Assembly: GCA_913051775.1 (NCBI GenBank)
Contig: CAJXCL010000009.1
Coordinates: forward strand, 1 to 52,616
DNA length: 52,616 bases
Source of the DNA: an uncultured Nitrospirota bacterium
Lineage (GTDB): Bacteria; Nitrospinota; Nitrospinia; CAJXCL01
Direction: 5' to 3'
Below, piece after piece: positions 43,443 through 52,393 of the stretch (position 1 is its first letter; the number at the start of each line of letters is the position of its first letter). The notes under the pieces are model-generated. The model searched no databases. It saw only the letters and a program-made list of their open reading frames with translations, and was not told where the DNA came from. A program made the translations under genes and the position numbers.

Positions 43443-45617
43443 ATGAGGCGAATTGAAGATATAACAGAGGCCATTCGGCAATATGATCCAGAGGCGGATA
43501 TAGATATTCTTTCCAAAGCGTATGTCTTTTCAGCCAAGGTTCATAGGGGACAAACACGTCTTTCAGGTGAGCCTTACCTGTCCCACCCTTTAGAAGTAGC
43601 CTATATTCTTACCCAGATGCACATGGACTCCATTAGTGTAGCGGTTGGGCTACTGCATGATACGGTAGAAGATACTTTTACAACCCCGGAAGAAATTAGA
43701 AAAATTTTTGGCGAAGAGATAATGCTATTAGTTGACGGTGTAACTAAAATCAGCAAAATCAATTTTGCGTCTCATGAAGAACAGCAGGCAGAGAATTTTA
43801 GAAAAATGATTCTGGCCATGTCTAAAGATCTTAGGGTTATATTAATTAAATTGGCTGATCGTTCTCATAACGTGAGGACTTTGAACTTTATGCCGCAGGA
43901 CAAGCAAAAAGTGATTGCGCGCGAAACACTGGATATCTATGCCCCTCTTGCTAACCGACTTGGAATCGGGTGGCTCAAGCAGAATCTGGAGGATTACTCT
44001 TTTCGATACCTTTATCCAAAAGAGTATAAATTTATTGAAGAGAACGTTGCTAAAGGGGCTGAAGAGCGGAAAAAAATCATTGAATCAACCATTGAAATTG
44101 TAGAAGAGAGGTTATCAAGTTTAGGCATTTCTGTAAAAGTTATGGGTCGTTCAAAACATTATTACAGTGTCTTTAACAAAATGCGACAGCAGACTATCAA
44201 TTTTGAAGAAATCTATGACCTCAGGGGAATAAGACTTATTACAGACACTGTACAAAATTGCTATTCCCTCTTGGGGACTGTCCACTCTTTCTGGAAACCT
44301 ATACCAGGAAAAATAAAAGATTATATAGCCTTGCCCAAAGCAAATATGTATCAATCCCTTCATACCACGGTTATAGGACCGCAGGGGGAACGGGTGGAAT
44401 TTCAAATACGAACTGAAGAGATGCATCGCATTGCTGAAGAAGGCATTGCTGCTCATTGGAGATATAAAGGCATTGTCAAGAACAAAAAAAATGACAATGA
44501 ACATGACAAGCAATTCCTATGGCTCCGCTATTTGCTGGATTCTCATAATGAAGTAAAAAACCCGAGAGAATTTCTGGAAATGGTAAAAATAGATCTTTTT
44601 TCAGATGAGGTCTACGTTTTTACACCAAAAGGAGAAGTCAGAAGTTTTCCCCGGGATGCCACTCCAATTGATTTTGCATATCAAATACATACTGATGTTG
44701 GGCATAGATGTTGTGGCGCAAAAGTAAATGGTAAAATGGTTCCTTTACACTATCAGTTAATGAACGGCGATATTGTGGAAATTATGACCTCTCCTCACCA
44801 TGAGCCAAGCAGGGATTGGTTGAAAATAGTTGTTACAGCACGCGGGAAATCAAAAATTAAAGCGTGGATGAAAGTTCAGCAGCGAGAAAGGAGCACGGCT
44901 CTTGGGCGGGAAATTTGTGAAAAGGAAGTCATGAAATACGATATTTCTCCTTTGGAAGCCATGAGACCGAAACAACTTGAAAAGGCGGCAAGACATTTTG
45001 GATTTTTAGACGTCAACCGGCTTATGGAGGGAATCTGCTATGGAAAAGTACCTTTAAAAAAATTGATGCTTCAAATCATCCCGGATCAAATTTTTAAAGA
45101 GGTAGAAAGGAAAAAAGAATCTACTTTCCACCGGTTAGTTAAAAGAGTTGTTCATAAACCGGTCAAAGGAGTGCTTGTAAAGGGATTAGACGATATCATG
45201 TTTCGATTTGGAAAGTGCTGCAACCCCATTCCGGGTGATGAAATAGTCGGTTTCATAACAAGAGGCCGAGGCGTTTCTGTTCATCAAAAAGATTGTCCGA
45301 GCATTAGCGACATAGAATATGATTCAGAGCGCAGGATTCAGATCGAGTGGGATACAGAAGCGAATATTAAACGTCTGGTACAATTATCTATTGCTACTAA
45401 GGATAAGCCAGGTCTTCTGGCTCAAGTATCCAATGTTATAGCGTCAATGGCGGTCAATATATCTGCTGTGCAAACGATTAAAGTTGAAGGTGATGGAGCT
45501 ATTATAAATTTATCCGTTGAAATTGATGGTTTAAAACAACTTAATAGGATTATGAAAGATATCCAGAAAGTCAAAGGAGTGAAAGACGTAGAGAGGGTAA
45601 AAGAATTAAAACATTAA
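43443..45617 (+). CDS. Bifunctional (p)ppGpp synthetase/hydrolase
   Basis: This 724-residue Rel/SpoT enzyme has an HD hydrolase domain with VHRGQ, HPLEVAYIL and LLHDTVEDT (71-79), and a synthetase domain with YDLRGIRLI and GKIKDYIALPK. Basic residues at the RxKD site suit a bifunctional enzyme rather than RelA-only. A TGS domain (VYVFTPKGEVRSFP), a zinc-finger/helical part with GKCCNPIPGDEIVG, and a C-terminal ACT domain follow. It probably makes and degrades the alarmone for starvation responses. It is the only such gene in the window. Confidence 0.95.
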   Translation: MRRIEDITEAIRQYDPEADIDILSKAYVFSAKVHRGQTRLSGEPYLSHPLEVAYILTQMHMDSISVAVGLLHDTVEDTFTTPEEIRKIFGEEIMLLVDGVTKISKINFASHEEQQAENFRKMILAMSKDLRVILIKLADRSHNVRTLNFMPQDKQKVIARETLDIYAPLANRLGIGWLKQNLEDYSFRYLYPKEYKFIEENVAKGAEERKKIIESTIEIVEERLSSLGISVKVMGRSKHYYSVFNKMRQQTINFEEIYDLRGIRLITDTVQNCYSLLGTVHSFWKPIPGKIKDYIALPKANMYQSLHTTVIGPQGERVEFQIRTEEMHRIAEEGIAAHWRYKGIVKNKKNDNEHDKQFLWLRYLLDSHNEVKNPREFLEMVKIDLFSDEVYVFTPKGEVRSFPRDATPIDFAYQIHTDVGHRCCGAKVNGKMVPLHYQLMNGDIVEIMTSPHHEPSRDWLKIVVTARGKSKIKAWMKVQQRERSTALGREICEKEVMKYDISPLEAMRPKQLEKAARHFGFLDVNRLMEGICYGKVPLKKLMLQIIPDQIFKEVERKKESTFHRLVKRVVHKPVKGVLVKGLDDIMFRFGKCCNPIPGDEIVGFITRGRGVSVHQKDCPSISDIEYDSERRIQIEWDTEANIKRLVQLSIATKDKPGLLAQVSNVIASMAVNISAVQTIKVEGDGAIINLSVEIDGLKQLNRIMKDIQKVKGVKDVERVKELKH

Positions 45618-45741
45618 GTCAAAAAAATCTTTTTAAATGGAAGCTTCCCGTAGAAAGCCCTTTACCAATATAGTTGAGGATAAGTTGCAAGGAATGGTCC
45701 ACTAAACGATTTAAAAAAATTATTTGAGAAGTCTGAACTGT

Positions 45742-46389
45742 ATGGAGATTAATCAATCAATACAAACGTTTTCATTGTTGGCGTTGCCACTGCTCCTTGC
45801 ACTCACTCTTCATGAATTGGCACATGGGTGGGTTGCTGAAAAGCTGGGAGACGGAACCGCGAGAGATGCGGGCAGGCTAACCATGAATCCATTAAAACAT
45901 CTTGATCTTATGGGCACTTTAGTTTTTGTTGTAACTCAGTTGGTTGGATGGGCAAAGCCTGTTCCCGTTGATCCGAGAAACTTCCGTAACCCAAAAAAGG
46001 ATATGGCAATTGTGGCAGCAGCCGGGCCATTAGTAAATATCATTATTGCTATTGTCAGCGCTATTCTTTTCCGTTTGCAGGAACCCGTGGTAGAATTGAT
46101 TTTGAATTATCAACTTAATGATTTGCTGAACGTCGTTTTACCCGTTTTTTATATGATAAATATTAGTGCGAGAATTAATATTGCACTGGCGATTTTTAAC
46201 ATCATCCCGATTCCACCTTTAGATGGAGGAAGAATGTTGGCAGGCGTTTTAAGTCATGAACAGGTTATCAAGTTTTCTAAAATTGAACCTTACGGGTTTA
46301 TTATTATAGTGGTTCTATTAATGAGCGGAATTATAGGCAAGGCTATATTTCCAATTATTATGACAATCACAAAATTGTTATTAGGGTAG
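45742..46389 (+). CDS. M50 family site-2-type membrane metalloprotease
   Basis: This 215-residue membrane protein has zinc motif HELAH (24-28) in the first helix, GRLTMNPLKHLD (45-56) and the distal Asp motif IPPLDGGRML. This is the compact S2P/SREBP-type M50 form without a PDZ domain, common near trpS or scpA in other bacteria. It would cut substrates within the membrane. I chose ATG 45742; an in-frame TTG at 45724 would add MRSLNC. The substrate is unknown. Confidence 0.88.
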   Translation: MEINQSIQTFSLLALPLLLALTLHELAHGWVAEKLGDGTARDAGRLTMNPLKHLDLMGTLVFVVTQLVGWAKPVPVDPRNFRNPKKDMAIVAAAGPLVNIIIAIVSAILFRLQEPVVELILNYQLNDLLNVVLPVFYMINISARINIALAIFNIIPIPPLDGGRMLAGVLSHEQVIKFSKIEPYGFIIIVVLLMSGIIGKAIFPIIMTITKLLLG

Positions 46390-46510
46390 GATATTTTTGT
46401 CCAGGCTAAATAATTTTCTACCGATTGACGAGCAATTGCATTATTGGATGGCCTGTGATACGTTTTTAGAATCTCTTTAACTGGAGTTTTCCAAACAAGG
46501 AGACACAGCA

Positions 46511-46780
46511 TTGAAAACGATCCTGGTCGTAGATGATGAAAAAAGTATGAGAGATTTTCTGAGTATTTTTTTAAAGCAAGTAAGTTATCGTGTGAGGTGC
46601 GTGTCTTCTGGCAAAGAGGCTCTTCAACTTTTAGAGAGAGAGCTGATAGTTAAGGCATTAAACAGAACCAATGGAGTTTTAAATAAAGCGGCATCCTTGT
46701 TGAATTTAAGTTTCAGGTTTTTTAGATACCGCCTTGAAAAGCATAAAATTAAAAACTTTAGACAAGAATTGCGTTCTTGA
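46511..46780 (+). pseudogene. NtrC-family response regulator with its centre deleted
   Basis: This 89-residue frame joins the start of a receiver domain (MKTILVVDDEKSMRDFLS, acidic residues DDE at 8-10, to about residue 43) directly to a Fis-type helix-turn-helix (from ELIVKALNRTNGVLNKAASL). The DNA-binding tail reads FRFFRYRLEKHKI, as in PilR/NtrC proteins. The phospho-acceptor Asp, the rest of the receiver and the whole AAA+ sigma-54 ATPase (about 1 kb) are missing, yet the join is in frame. A good AAGGAG precedes the TTG start, so a small DNA-binding protein could still be made. It is more likely a decaying gene. It overlaps the next gene's possible TTG start. Confidence 0.75.
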
Positions 46781-46782
46781 TT

Positions 46783-48975
46783 TTGAAAACTATTAAGATA
46801 TTTTCTACCTTTTTTATCCTTTTTCTGATTTCGACCTCCCTAGTTTGTCCTGTAAGGGCTGAGACCACCAGCAAAGGTATTATCCAGCATCGTAATTTGG
46901 AAAAAGAATCTTTTGCAGTTGCTGAAAGTTTGTTTAAAAAATCTGAATATGAAGAGGCTGTTATTCAATATCAAAATCACATTAAGAATTTTCCAGGCGG
47001 AGATTTTTTAGATGACGCGATCTTTCAGTTGGGTGAAATTTACAGGTTAAGAAAAAACTATTTTATGGCCATCCGGCACTATCAATTACTGAACAAAATA
47101 GACGTTAAAACAGATTTATATAATGAATCTGAGTATAAAGTTGCGCTTTGCTATTATCATTCAGGGCACTATAAAAATGCGTTGCTGAAACTTAAATCGA
47201 ACTATTCCAAACCTCATGATAAAAAGCGTGAATGGGATATTGTTTTTTTGATGGGCAGGGCTTTAGAGAAAGCGCAAGACAGCCGAGCTGCATTCAAAAA
47301 TTACCTGCTAAGTAAGCAAATCGCTCCAGACACTAAACTTAAGGAAAAATCTGAATTTAAAATCATGGAAATGGTACAGAACAACCTGAGTTTAGATGAT
47401 TTAAATTTATTGGCAAAAACACTGCCGGTAAAATATCCACTTGGTTTGGTTCTTTTCCGTTTGGCTGAAATGTATGAGAAACAGAGAGGTTATGCACAAT
47501 ATCAAAAGCACCTAACACGCTTTTTAAATGATTTTCCAAACCATGGACTTTATGAAAAGGGAAAAGACAGACTAGAAAGTTTTTTATCAAAAAACGAAAC
47601 TACCAAAACCAAAATCGGTTGCATTCTCCCGCTTTCTGGAGAGGCAGCTGCAAGCGGACAGAAGATTTTACAAGGTATCCAGTTGGCATTTAATTTACTT
47701 CCGGACAACAAGAGAAAAAACATTGAATTGATTGTTAAAGATTCAAAAGTGGAGGTGGAAACAGTTGCTGCTATTGTGGAAGATTTAGGAGCAGATAATG
47801 ATGTCGTTTGTGTAATTGGGCCGATGTTCAGCAAAACTGCTCAATTAGCAATCGAAAAAGCAGGGATATATCAACTTCCAATGATTTCTCCGGCTGCTTC
47901 TGTTAAAGGATTGCCCGACACAAGTCAATATTTTTTTCGAAACTCCCTCACACACGAATTACAAGGTAAAGCTATTGCCGAATATGCCATTAATAATCTT
48001 GAACTGAATAAATTTGTTGTATTTTATTCATCTGACCTGTATGGAACGAGATTAAAAGATGTTTTTTTAGATCAGATAAATGTTTTAGGTGGAGAGGTTC
48101 TTGCCGGGAAAAGCTATGATCAAGCACAAAATGATTTCAAAGATCAGATTTTAGATATTGGCGGACTGAACGATAGGGAGCTGAAAAAGAAAACCCTGGA
48201 GTCGATTTCAGAAGAAAGCAATGACCCTTTGACAGAAAATAAAAAAATAATTAAGTACGGTGCAGACGAAAATAAAGATGAGCTGATGTCAACAGTTTTG
48301 GTAGAGGTAATCAAACAAAAAAGCCAGGATAGGAAAATTCCATCGGAGTTGTCAGAAGAAGGTTACGAAGAAGCGCTGGAAGAAAATGAAATCATTGATG
48401 AAGAAGAATTGATAGAAATTCAGAACGAGGATATGCTGGACCAAATTCAGGAAAGTGAACCTTCCGATATTTTTGAGGAAGAATTACTCTTTAAACCTTT
48501 TTTGAAAGTTCATTACGACGCTATTTTTATCCCTGGATATCCAGACCAGGTTGGATTAATTGCTCCGCAATTAGCATTTTATAATATTGATAATATTAAA
48601 CTTTTAGGAGGAAATACCTGGAATTCGGATGAAATTATAAAATTGGGTGGAAAATATGTTGACGGAGCAATTTTTGTGGATAGTTTTTTCATCGGTTCTT
48701 ATTTAAGGAAGGTGCGGGAATTTAATGAACTCTACGAAGATTTTTTTGGTGAAGCGCCGGATGTGCTGTCTGCCCAAGCATTTGATGCTGCTAAAATGGT
48801 TTTTGACATTGTTTTGAAAGAAAGGGTAGATAGACAGATAATGAAGAAAAAGCTGTTAAAAATTAAAAATTATAGGGGAGTTTCTGGGAAAACTACAATT
48901 CTCCCAAATGGAGATTCGGAAAAATCACTTTATTTCATATCTATAAAAAATAACAAAAGGGTGCAAATAAATTGA
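46783..48975 (+). CDS. TPR plus type 1 periplasmic-binding-protein fusion (LppC/LpoA-like or ABC receptor)
   Basis: This protein of about 730 residues has a signal peptide (MKTIKIFSTFFILFLISTSL, cut near PVRAE) and a TPR/YbgF-like solenoid (about 35-265). The rest (from TKIGCILPLSGEAAASGQKI) is a branched-chain-amino-acid-receptor-type domain with VIGPMFSKTAQLA and PMISPAAS. It resembles LpoA/YraM, the activator of PBP1A, which also combines TPR with this fold. A strongly acidic insert (about 485-570, rich in Glu and Asp) interrupts the binding domain. No transport genes are adjacent. The role as a peptidoglycan synthase activator is inference. Confidence 0.75.
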   Translation: MKTIKIFSTFFILFLISTSLVCPVRAETTSKGIIQHRNLEKESFAVAESLFKKSEYEEAVIQYQNHIKNFPGGDFLDDAIFQLGEIYRLRKNYFMAIRHYQLLNKIDVKTDLYNESEYKVALCYYHSGHYKNALLKLKSNYSKPHDKKREWDIVFLMGRALEKAQDSRAAFKNYLLSKQIAPDTKLKEKSEFKIMEMVQNNLSLDDLNLLAKTLPVKYPLGLVLFRLAEMYEKQRGYAQYQKHLTRFLNDFPNHGLYEKGKDRLESFLSKNETTKTKIGCILPLSGEAAASGQKILQGIQLAFNLLPDNKRKNIELIVKDSKVEVETVAAIVEDLGADNDVVCVIGPMFSKTAQLAIEKAGIYQLPMISPAASVKGLPDTSQYFFRNSLTHELQGKAIAEYAINNLELNKFVVFYSSDLYGTRLKDVFLDQINVLGGEVLAGKSYDQAQNDFKDQILDIGGLNDRELKKKTLESISEESNDPLTENKKIIKYGADENKDELMSTVLVEVIKQKSQDRKIPSELSEEGYEEALEENEIIDEEELIEIQNEDMLDQIQESEPSDIFEEELLFKPFLKVHYDAIFIPGYPDQVGLIAPQLAFYNIDNIKLLGGNTWNSDEIIKLGGKYVDGAIFVDSFFIGSYLRKVREFNELYEDFFGEAPDVLSAQAFDAAKMVFDIVLKERVDRQIMKKKLLKIKNYRGVSGKTTILPNGDSEKSLYFISIKNNKRVQIN

Positions 48976-49082
48976 GGAAGTTGAAAGATATAAATTTTAT
49001 AAGAAAAAAATTATAGACTGTACAAGAAAATATTTACTTGATATTATAGAATTTCCCCAAATTGTGCGTGGATAACAACAGC

Positions 49083-49108
49083 CGCAACCTTTTAGGTTGC
49101 GTATTTTA
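49083..49108 (+). terminator. Intrinsic terminator after the TPR/binding-protein gene
   Basis: CGCAACC-TTTTA-GGTTGCG (49083-49101) is a perfect 7-bp stem with a 5-nt loop followed by TATTTTA. It lies between the previous stop and aroF on the plus strand. Confidence 0.55.
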
Positions 49109-49197
49109 TGTGAAAATTAATTTGTAGCAGTTAAAAATTGCGAGTACTGAAAACTGTATAACTAGAACAATTAAAGCATCAGAAAAGGAATGAGAAA

Positions 49198-50217
49198 ATG
49201 ATAATAGTTATGGAAGCAAACACAGACCAGAAACACATAGATGAAGTGATAAAAAAAATAAAAAGTTTAGGATATTCACCTCATATTATCAAGGGGATAG
49301 AAAGAACTATAATAGGAGCAGTAGGAGATGAGCGTGAAAAAACGCGGCTTCAATCATTGGAATCAATGTCTGGTGTGGAAAGTGTTGTTCCTATTCTCAA
49401 ACCCCACAAATTAGCCAGCCGACAGGTAAGAACAGAGGGGAGCACTATATCAGTTAATAAAAATGTTAAAGTTGGTGCAAAAGAATTTATCGTTATGGCT
49501 GGACCCTGTTCTGTAGAAAGTGAAAAACAAATTGTTGAAACAGCTAAAGCTGTAAAGGCATCAGGTGCCAAGGTCTTAAGAGGAGGGGCGTTTAAACCCA
49601 GAACATCTCCGTACAGCTTTCAGGGGTTGGAAGAAGAGGGCTTGAAACTTCTGGCTCTGGCCAGAGAGGAGACAGGACTCCCTTTTGTTACAGAAGTAAT
49701 GAACCCCAGAGAAGTTGACCTGGTTGCAAAATATACTGATGTTATTCAAATAGGCGCGAGAAATGTTCAAAACTTCTCTTTACTGAAAGAAATTGGGCGA
49801 CTTAAAAAGCCGATCCTTCTTAAACGTGGTATGATGACAACTATCCAGGAGTTTTTAATGTCCGCAGAATATGTTATGTCAGAGGGAAACCACCAGGTAA
49901 TTTTGTGTGAACGGGGAATAAGGACCTTTGAGACAGCGACCCGAAATACGCTCGACATTAGTTGCATCCCGGTTCTCAAAAATGAAACTCACTTGCCAAT
50001 TATTATTGACCCAAGCCACGCGACCGGCCATTGGCAATTTATCAATCCAATGAGTAAGGCGAGTGCGGCCGCAGGGGCTGATGGTCTTATGATAGAAGTA
50101 CACATCAAGCCGGAAGAATCATTTTCTGACGGGGCTCAAACCCTTAAACCGTCTAAATTTGATAGATTAATGAAAGAACTTCGTCCATTTGTAGAAGCTG
50201 CCGGCAAAGCTTTATAG
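49198..50217 (+). CDS. aroF: 3-deoxy-7-phosphoheptulonate (DAHP) synthase, AroAI-beta type
   Basis: This first enzyme of the shikimate pathway condenses PEP and erythrose 4-phosphate. An N-terminal ferredoxin-like regulatory domain (1-75) precedes the TIM barrel, as in Thermotoga. The barrel contains MAGPCSVES (near 100-108), GGAFKPRTSPYSFQG (near 125-139), the metal/PEP-site LKRGMM and DPSHATGH. The 339 residues are standard for this type. AAAGGAATG precedes the ATG. Regulation by an aromatic amino acid through the N-domain is known for relatives. Confidence 0.93.
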   Translation: MIIVMEANTDQKHIDEVIKKIKSLGYSPHIIKGIERTIIGAVGDEREKTRLQSLESMSGVESVVPILKPHKLASRQVRTEGSTISVNKNVKVGAKEFIVMAGPCSVESEKQIVETAKAVKASGAKVLRGGAFKPRTSPYSFQGLEEEGLKLLALAREETGLPFVTEVMNPREVDLVAKYTDVIQIGARNVQNFSLLKEIGRLKKPILLKRGMMTTIQEFLMSAEYVMSEGNHQVILCERGIRTFETATRNTLDISCIPVLKNETHLPIIIDPSHATGHWQFINPMSKASAAAGADGLMIEVHIKPEESFSDGAQTLKPSKFDRLMKELRPFVEAAGKAL

Positions 50218-50242
50218 AGACAATATGTAAGATCGATTAAAC

Positions 50243-50271
50243 TTGACAATAAGCTGCTTATATCTTATTTT
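50243..50271 (+). promoter_or_regulatory. Promoter for rplM-rpsI
   Basis: TTGACA (50243-50248) and TATTTT (50266-50271) are separated by 17 bp, about 55 bp before the rplM start. Confidence 0.5.
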
Positions 50272-50325
50272 AAAAACTGAGTTTAATTTTTTTTTGAAAA
50301 AAAATTTTAAGCGATGTGAGTTATA

Positions 50326-50757
50326 ATGAAAACATTTTCCGCTAAAGAAGAACAAATAAAATCAAAATGGTATATGATTGACGCGAACGGGGAAATTCTC
50401 GGCCGGCTTGCCGTTAAGGTTGCAACAATAATTCGTGGCAAACATAAACCTACTTTTACCCCACACGTCGATACTGGTGATTATGTTGTCATCGTGAATG
50501 CCGCAAAAGTAAGGCTGACTGGAAATAAACTAAAAGATAAGATTTATCAACATCATACCGGACATCCAGGGGGCATCCGTAAAATTTCCGCTGAAAAATT
50601 ACTTCAAAAGAAACCGGAAGAAATCTTGAAGAAAGCAATTAAAGGAATGCTGCCAAAAAACTCGCTGGGCAGAAAAATGTTTAAAAAAGCGAAAATATAT
50701 GCTTCTACTGATCATCCCCATGAGGCTCAACAACCAGAAGTTCTGGCATTAAATTAG
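50326..50757 (+). CDS. rplM: 50S ribosomal protein uL13
   Basis: 143 residues begin [20 protein letters not shown] and contain GEILGRLA, the [18 protein letters not shown] stretch, HTGHPGGI and [16 protein letters not shown], all uL13 hallmarks. It forms the conserved rplM-rpsI pair with the next gene, 51 bp away. E. coli L13 can act as an autogenous repressor of this pair; no specific site is evident here. Confidence 0.98.
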   Translation: MKTFSAKEEQIKSKWYMIDANGEILGRLAVKVATIIRGKHKPTFTPHVDTGDYVVIVNAAKVRLTGNKLKDKIYQHHTGHPGGIRKISAEKLLQKKPEEILKKAIKGMLPKNSLGRKMFKKAKIYASTDHPHEAQQPEVLALN

Positions 50758-50810
50758 TTATAAGTTAAACGAGAATTGTGATTTGTAGCTAATAAAACAA
50801 AAGGAGTGTG

Positions 50811-51200
50811 ATGGAAGAAAAATATTACGCAACAGGGAAAAGAAAAACCTCAGTAGCTCGTGTCTGGCTCCAGCAGGGAGACGGCCATATTTCTGTCAAC
50901 AAAAAAGCCCTATCAGATTACTTTGCGAGGGATTCCCATATGTGCATAGCTAAAGAACCATTAACAATTACTAATGTTATTAAGCGTTATGATGTTTTTG
51001 CCACGGTAAAAGGCGGTGGGCATTCTGGACAGGCAGGCGCACTGATGCAAGCTATTACTAAAGCGTTGGTTCATTCCGATCCAAGTTTACGTCTTACCTT
51101 AAAGCGAGCTGGTTTGCTCACCCGAGATTCCAGAATCAAGGAAAGAAAAAAATACGGCCAAAAAGGGGCAAGGAAAAGATTCCAGTTCTCCAAGAGATAG
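50811..51200 (+). CDS. rpsI: 30S ribosomal protein uS9
   Basis: 129 residues start [20 protein letters not shown], contain [15 protein letters not shown] and the [20 protein letters not shown] stretch, and end in Lys-Arg, the tail that reaches the P-site tRNA. AAAGGAG precedes the start; I prefer ATG 50811 to the GTG one codon earlier. Confidence 0.97.
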   Translation: MEEKYYATGKRKTSVARVWLQQGDGHISVNKKALSDYFARDSHMCIAKEPLTITNVIKRYDVFATVKGGGHSGQAGALMQAITKALVHSDPSLRLTLKRAGLLTRDSRIKERKKYGQKGARKRFQFSKR

Positions 51201-51301
51201 TTTTTTAATTTTTTTTCCGCCACAACCACTAATTTTGCAGCCAAATTTGTCTTCGCACCAAACAAGGGTTTCCTGATTGTTTTTCCAAAAAGGTCAATTC
51301 A

Positions 51302-52159
51302 ATGAAAAATAATATTTTGGATGGGAAAGCTATTTCCACAGCTATAAAAAAAGAAATCGCAGGGGAAATAAAATCTCTGAATATTAAATCGGTTATCCAG
51401 CCAGGTCTTGCGGTTATCCAGGTTGGAGATAATCCCGCTTCCACTATCTATGTACGCAACAAAAAAAAGGCCTGCGATGAAGCTGGTATCAAGTCCTTTG
51501 AACATCATCTGAATGACGACATCTCAGAAGAAGAACTTTTAAAATTAATCAAACAGTTAAATGAGAGCACGAGCATACACGGTATATTAGTCCAGCTCCC
51601 TCTTCCTTCCCATATACCAGAGCAGATTGTTTTGGAAGCAATTTCCCCTGATAAGGATGTAGATGGTTTTCATCCTTATAATGTCGGGAAGCTTATGGTT
51701 GGTAAAGGATCACTTCTCCCCTGTACTCCAGCGGGTATCATCGAACTTTTAGAGAGGAGCAAAGTAAAAATTGAGGGAAAGAAAGCAGTTATTTTGGGAC
51801 GGAGTAATATTGTAGGGAAACCTCTTGCCATCATGCTTCTTCAGAAAAACGCGACTGTCACCATATGCCATTCAAAAACGAAAAACCTCCAGGATATTAC
51901 AAAACGGGCTGACATTTTGGTGGCTGCTATTGGATCACCGTGGTTTGTTAAAGAAGATATGGTTAAAGAAGGGGCTATTGTTATTGATGTTGGCATTAAC
52001 CGTGTGGAAAAGAAGCTTGTTGGCGATGTCGATTTTGATAAAGTTTCACAAAAAGCCTCTCAAATAACACCCGTTCCAGGAGGGATAGGCCCTATGACAA
52101 TAGCTTTGCTTATGAAAAATAGTCTGACAGCATTTAAGAATCAGATGAAAATAAAATAA
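51302..52159 (+). CDS. folD: Bifunctional methylene-THF dehydrogenase/cyclohydrolase
   Basis: FolD interconverts 5,10-methylene- and 10-formyl-tetrahydrofolate. The 285 residues include YVRNKKKACDEAGI (catalytic Tyr and Lys), LVQLPLP, DKDVDGFHPYNVGKL, PCTPAGIIELL, the NADP-binding GRSNIVGKPLA and the C-terminal TPVPGGIGPMTIALLM. It is followed by xseA in the same direction, a frequent neighbour pair in Desulfobacterota-like genomes. Confidence 0.96.
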   Translation: MKNNILDGKAISTAIKKEIAGEIKSLNIKSVIQPGLAVIQVGDNPASTIYVRNKKKACDEAGIKSFEHHLNDDISEEELLKLIKQLNESTSIHGILVQLPLPSHIPEQIVLEAISPDKDVDGFHPYNVGKLMVGKGSLLPCTPAGIIELLERSKVKIEGKKAVILGRSNIVGKPLAIMLLQKNATVTICHSKTKNLQDITKRADILVAAIGSPWFVKEDMVKEGAIVIDVGINRVEKKLVGDVDFDKVSQKASQITPVPGGIGPMTIALLMKNSLTAFKNQMKIK

Positions 52160-52393
52160 TTTGGACGCAGATTTTTCAGCGTGATAAAGGGGCTACAACC
52201 AAATGGGCTACCGCCCAGTTTACTAAACAAAATTTGTGCTCAAAAAACACAATTATACAGAGTTGCAGTGCAGATTGTCTTCTCCATTGTCACTACTCAT
52301 TAAGCCTTAACTTCAGTATTCTGCAACAAATGACTATTGACTAATAACCAATCTGTATCCAAAATGGAAATTTTTATACGATAAAACGTAGTT
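52160..52393. repeat. Intergenic region with a small palindrome and tandem words
   Basis: TGGGC-TACC-GCCCA (52204-52217) is a hairpin of the type seen after DUF1015. ATGACTATTGACTAATAACC near 52329 belongs to the ATTGACT word family. GGACGCAGATTTTTCAGCG at the start resembles 40194 and 10834. No gene is seen. Confidence 0.5.
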
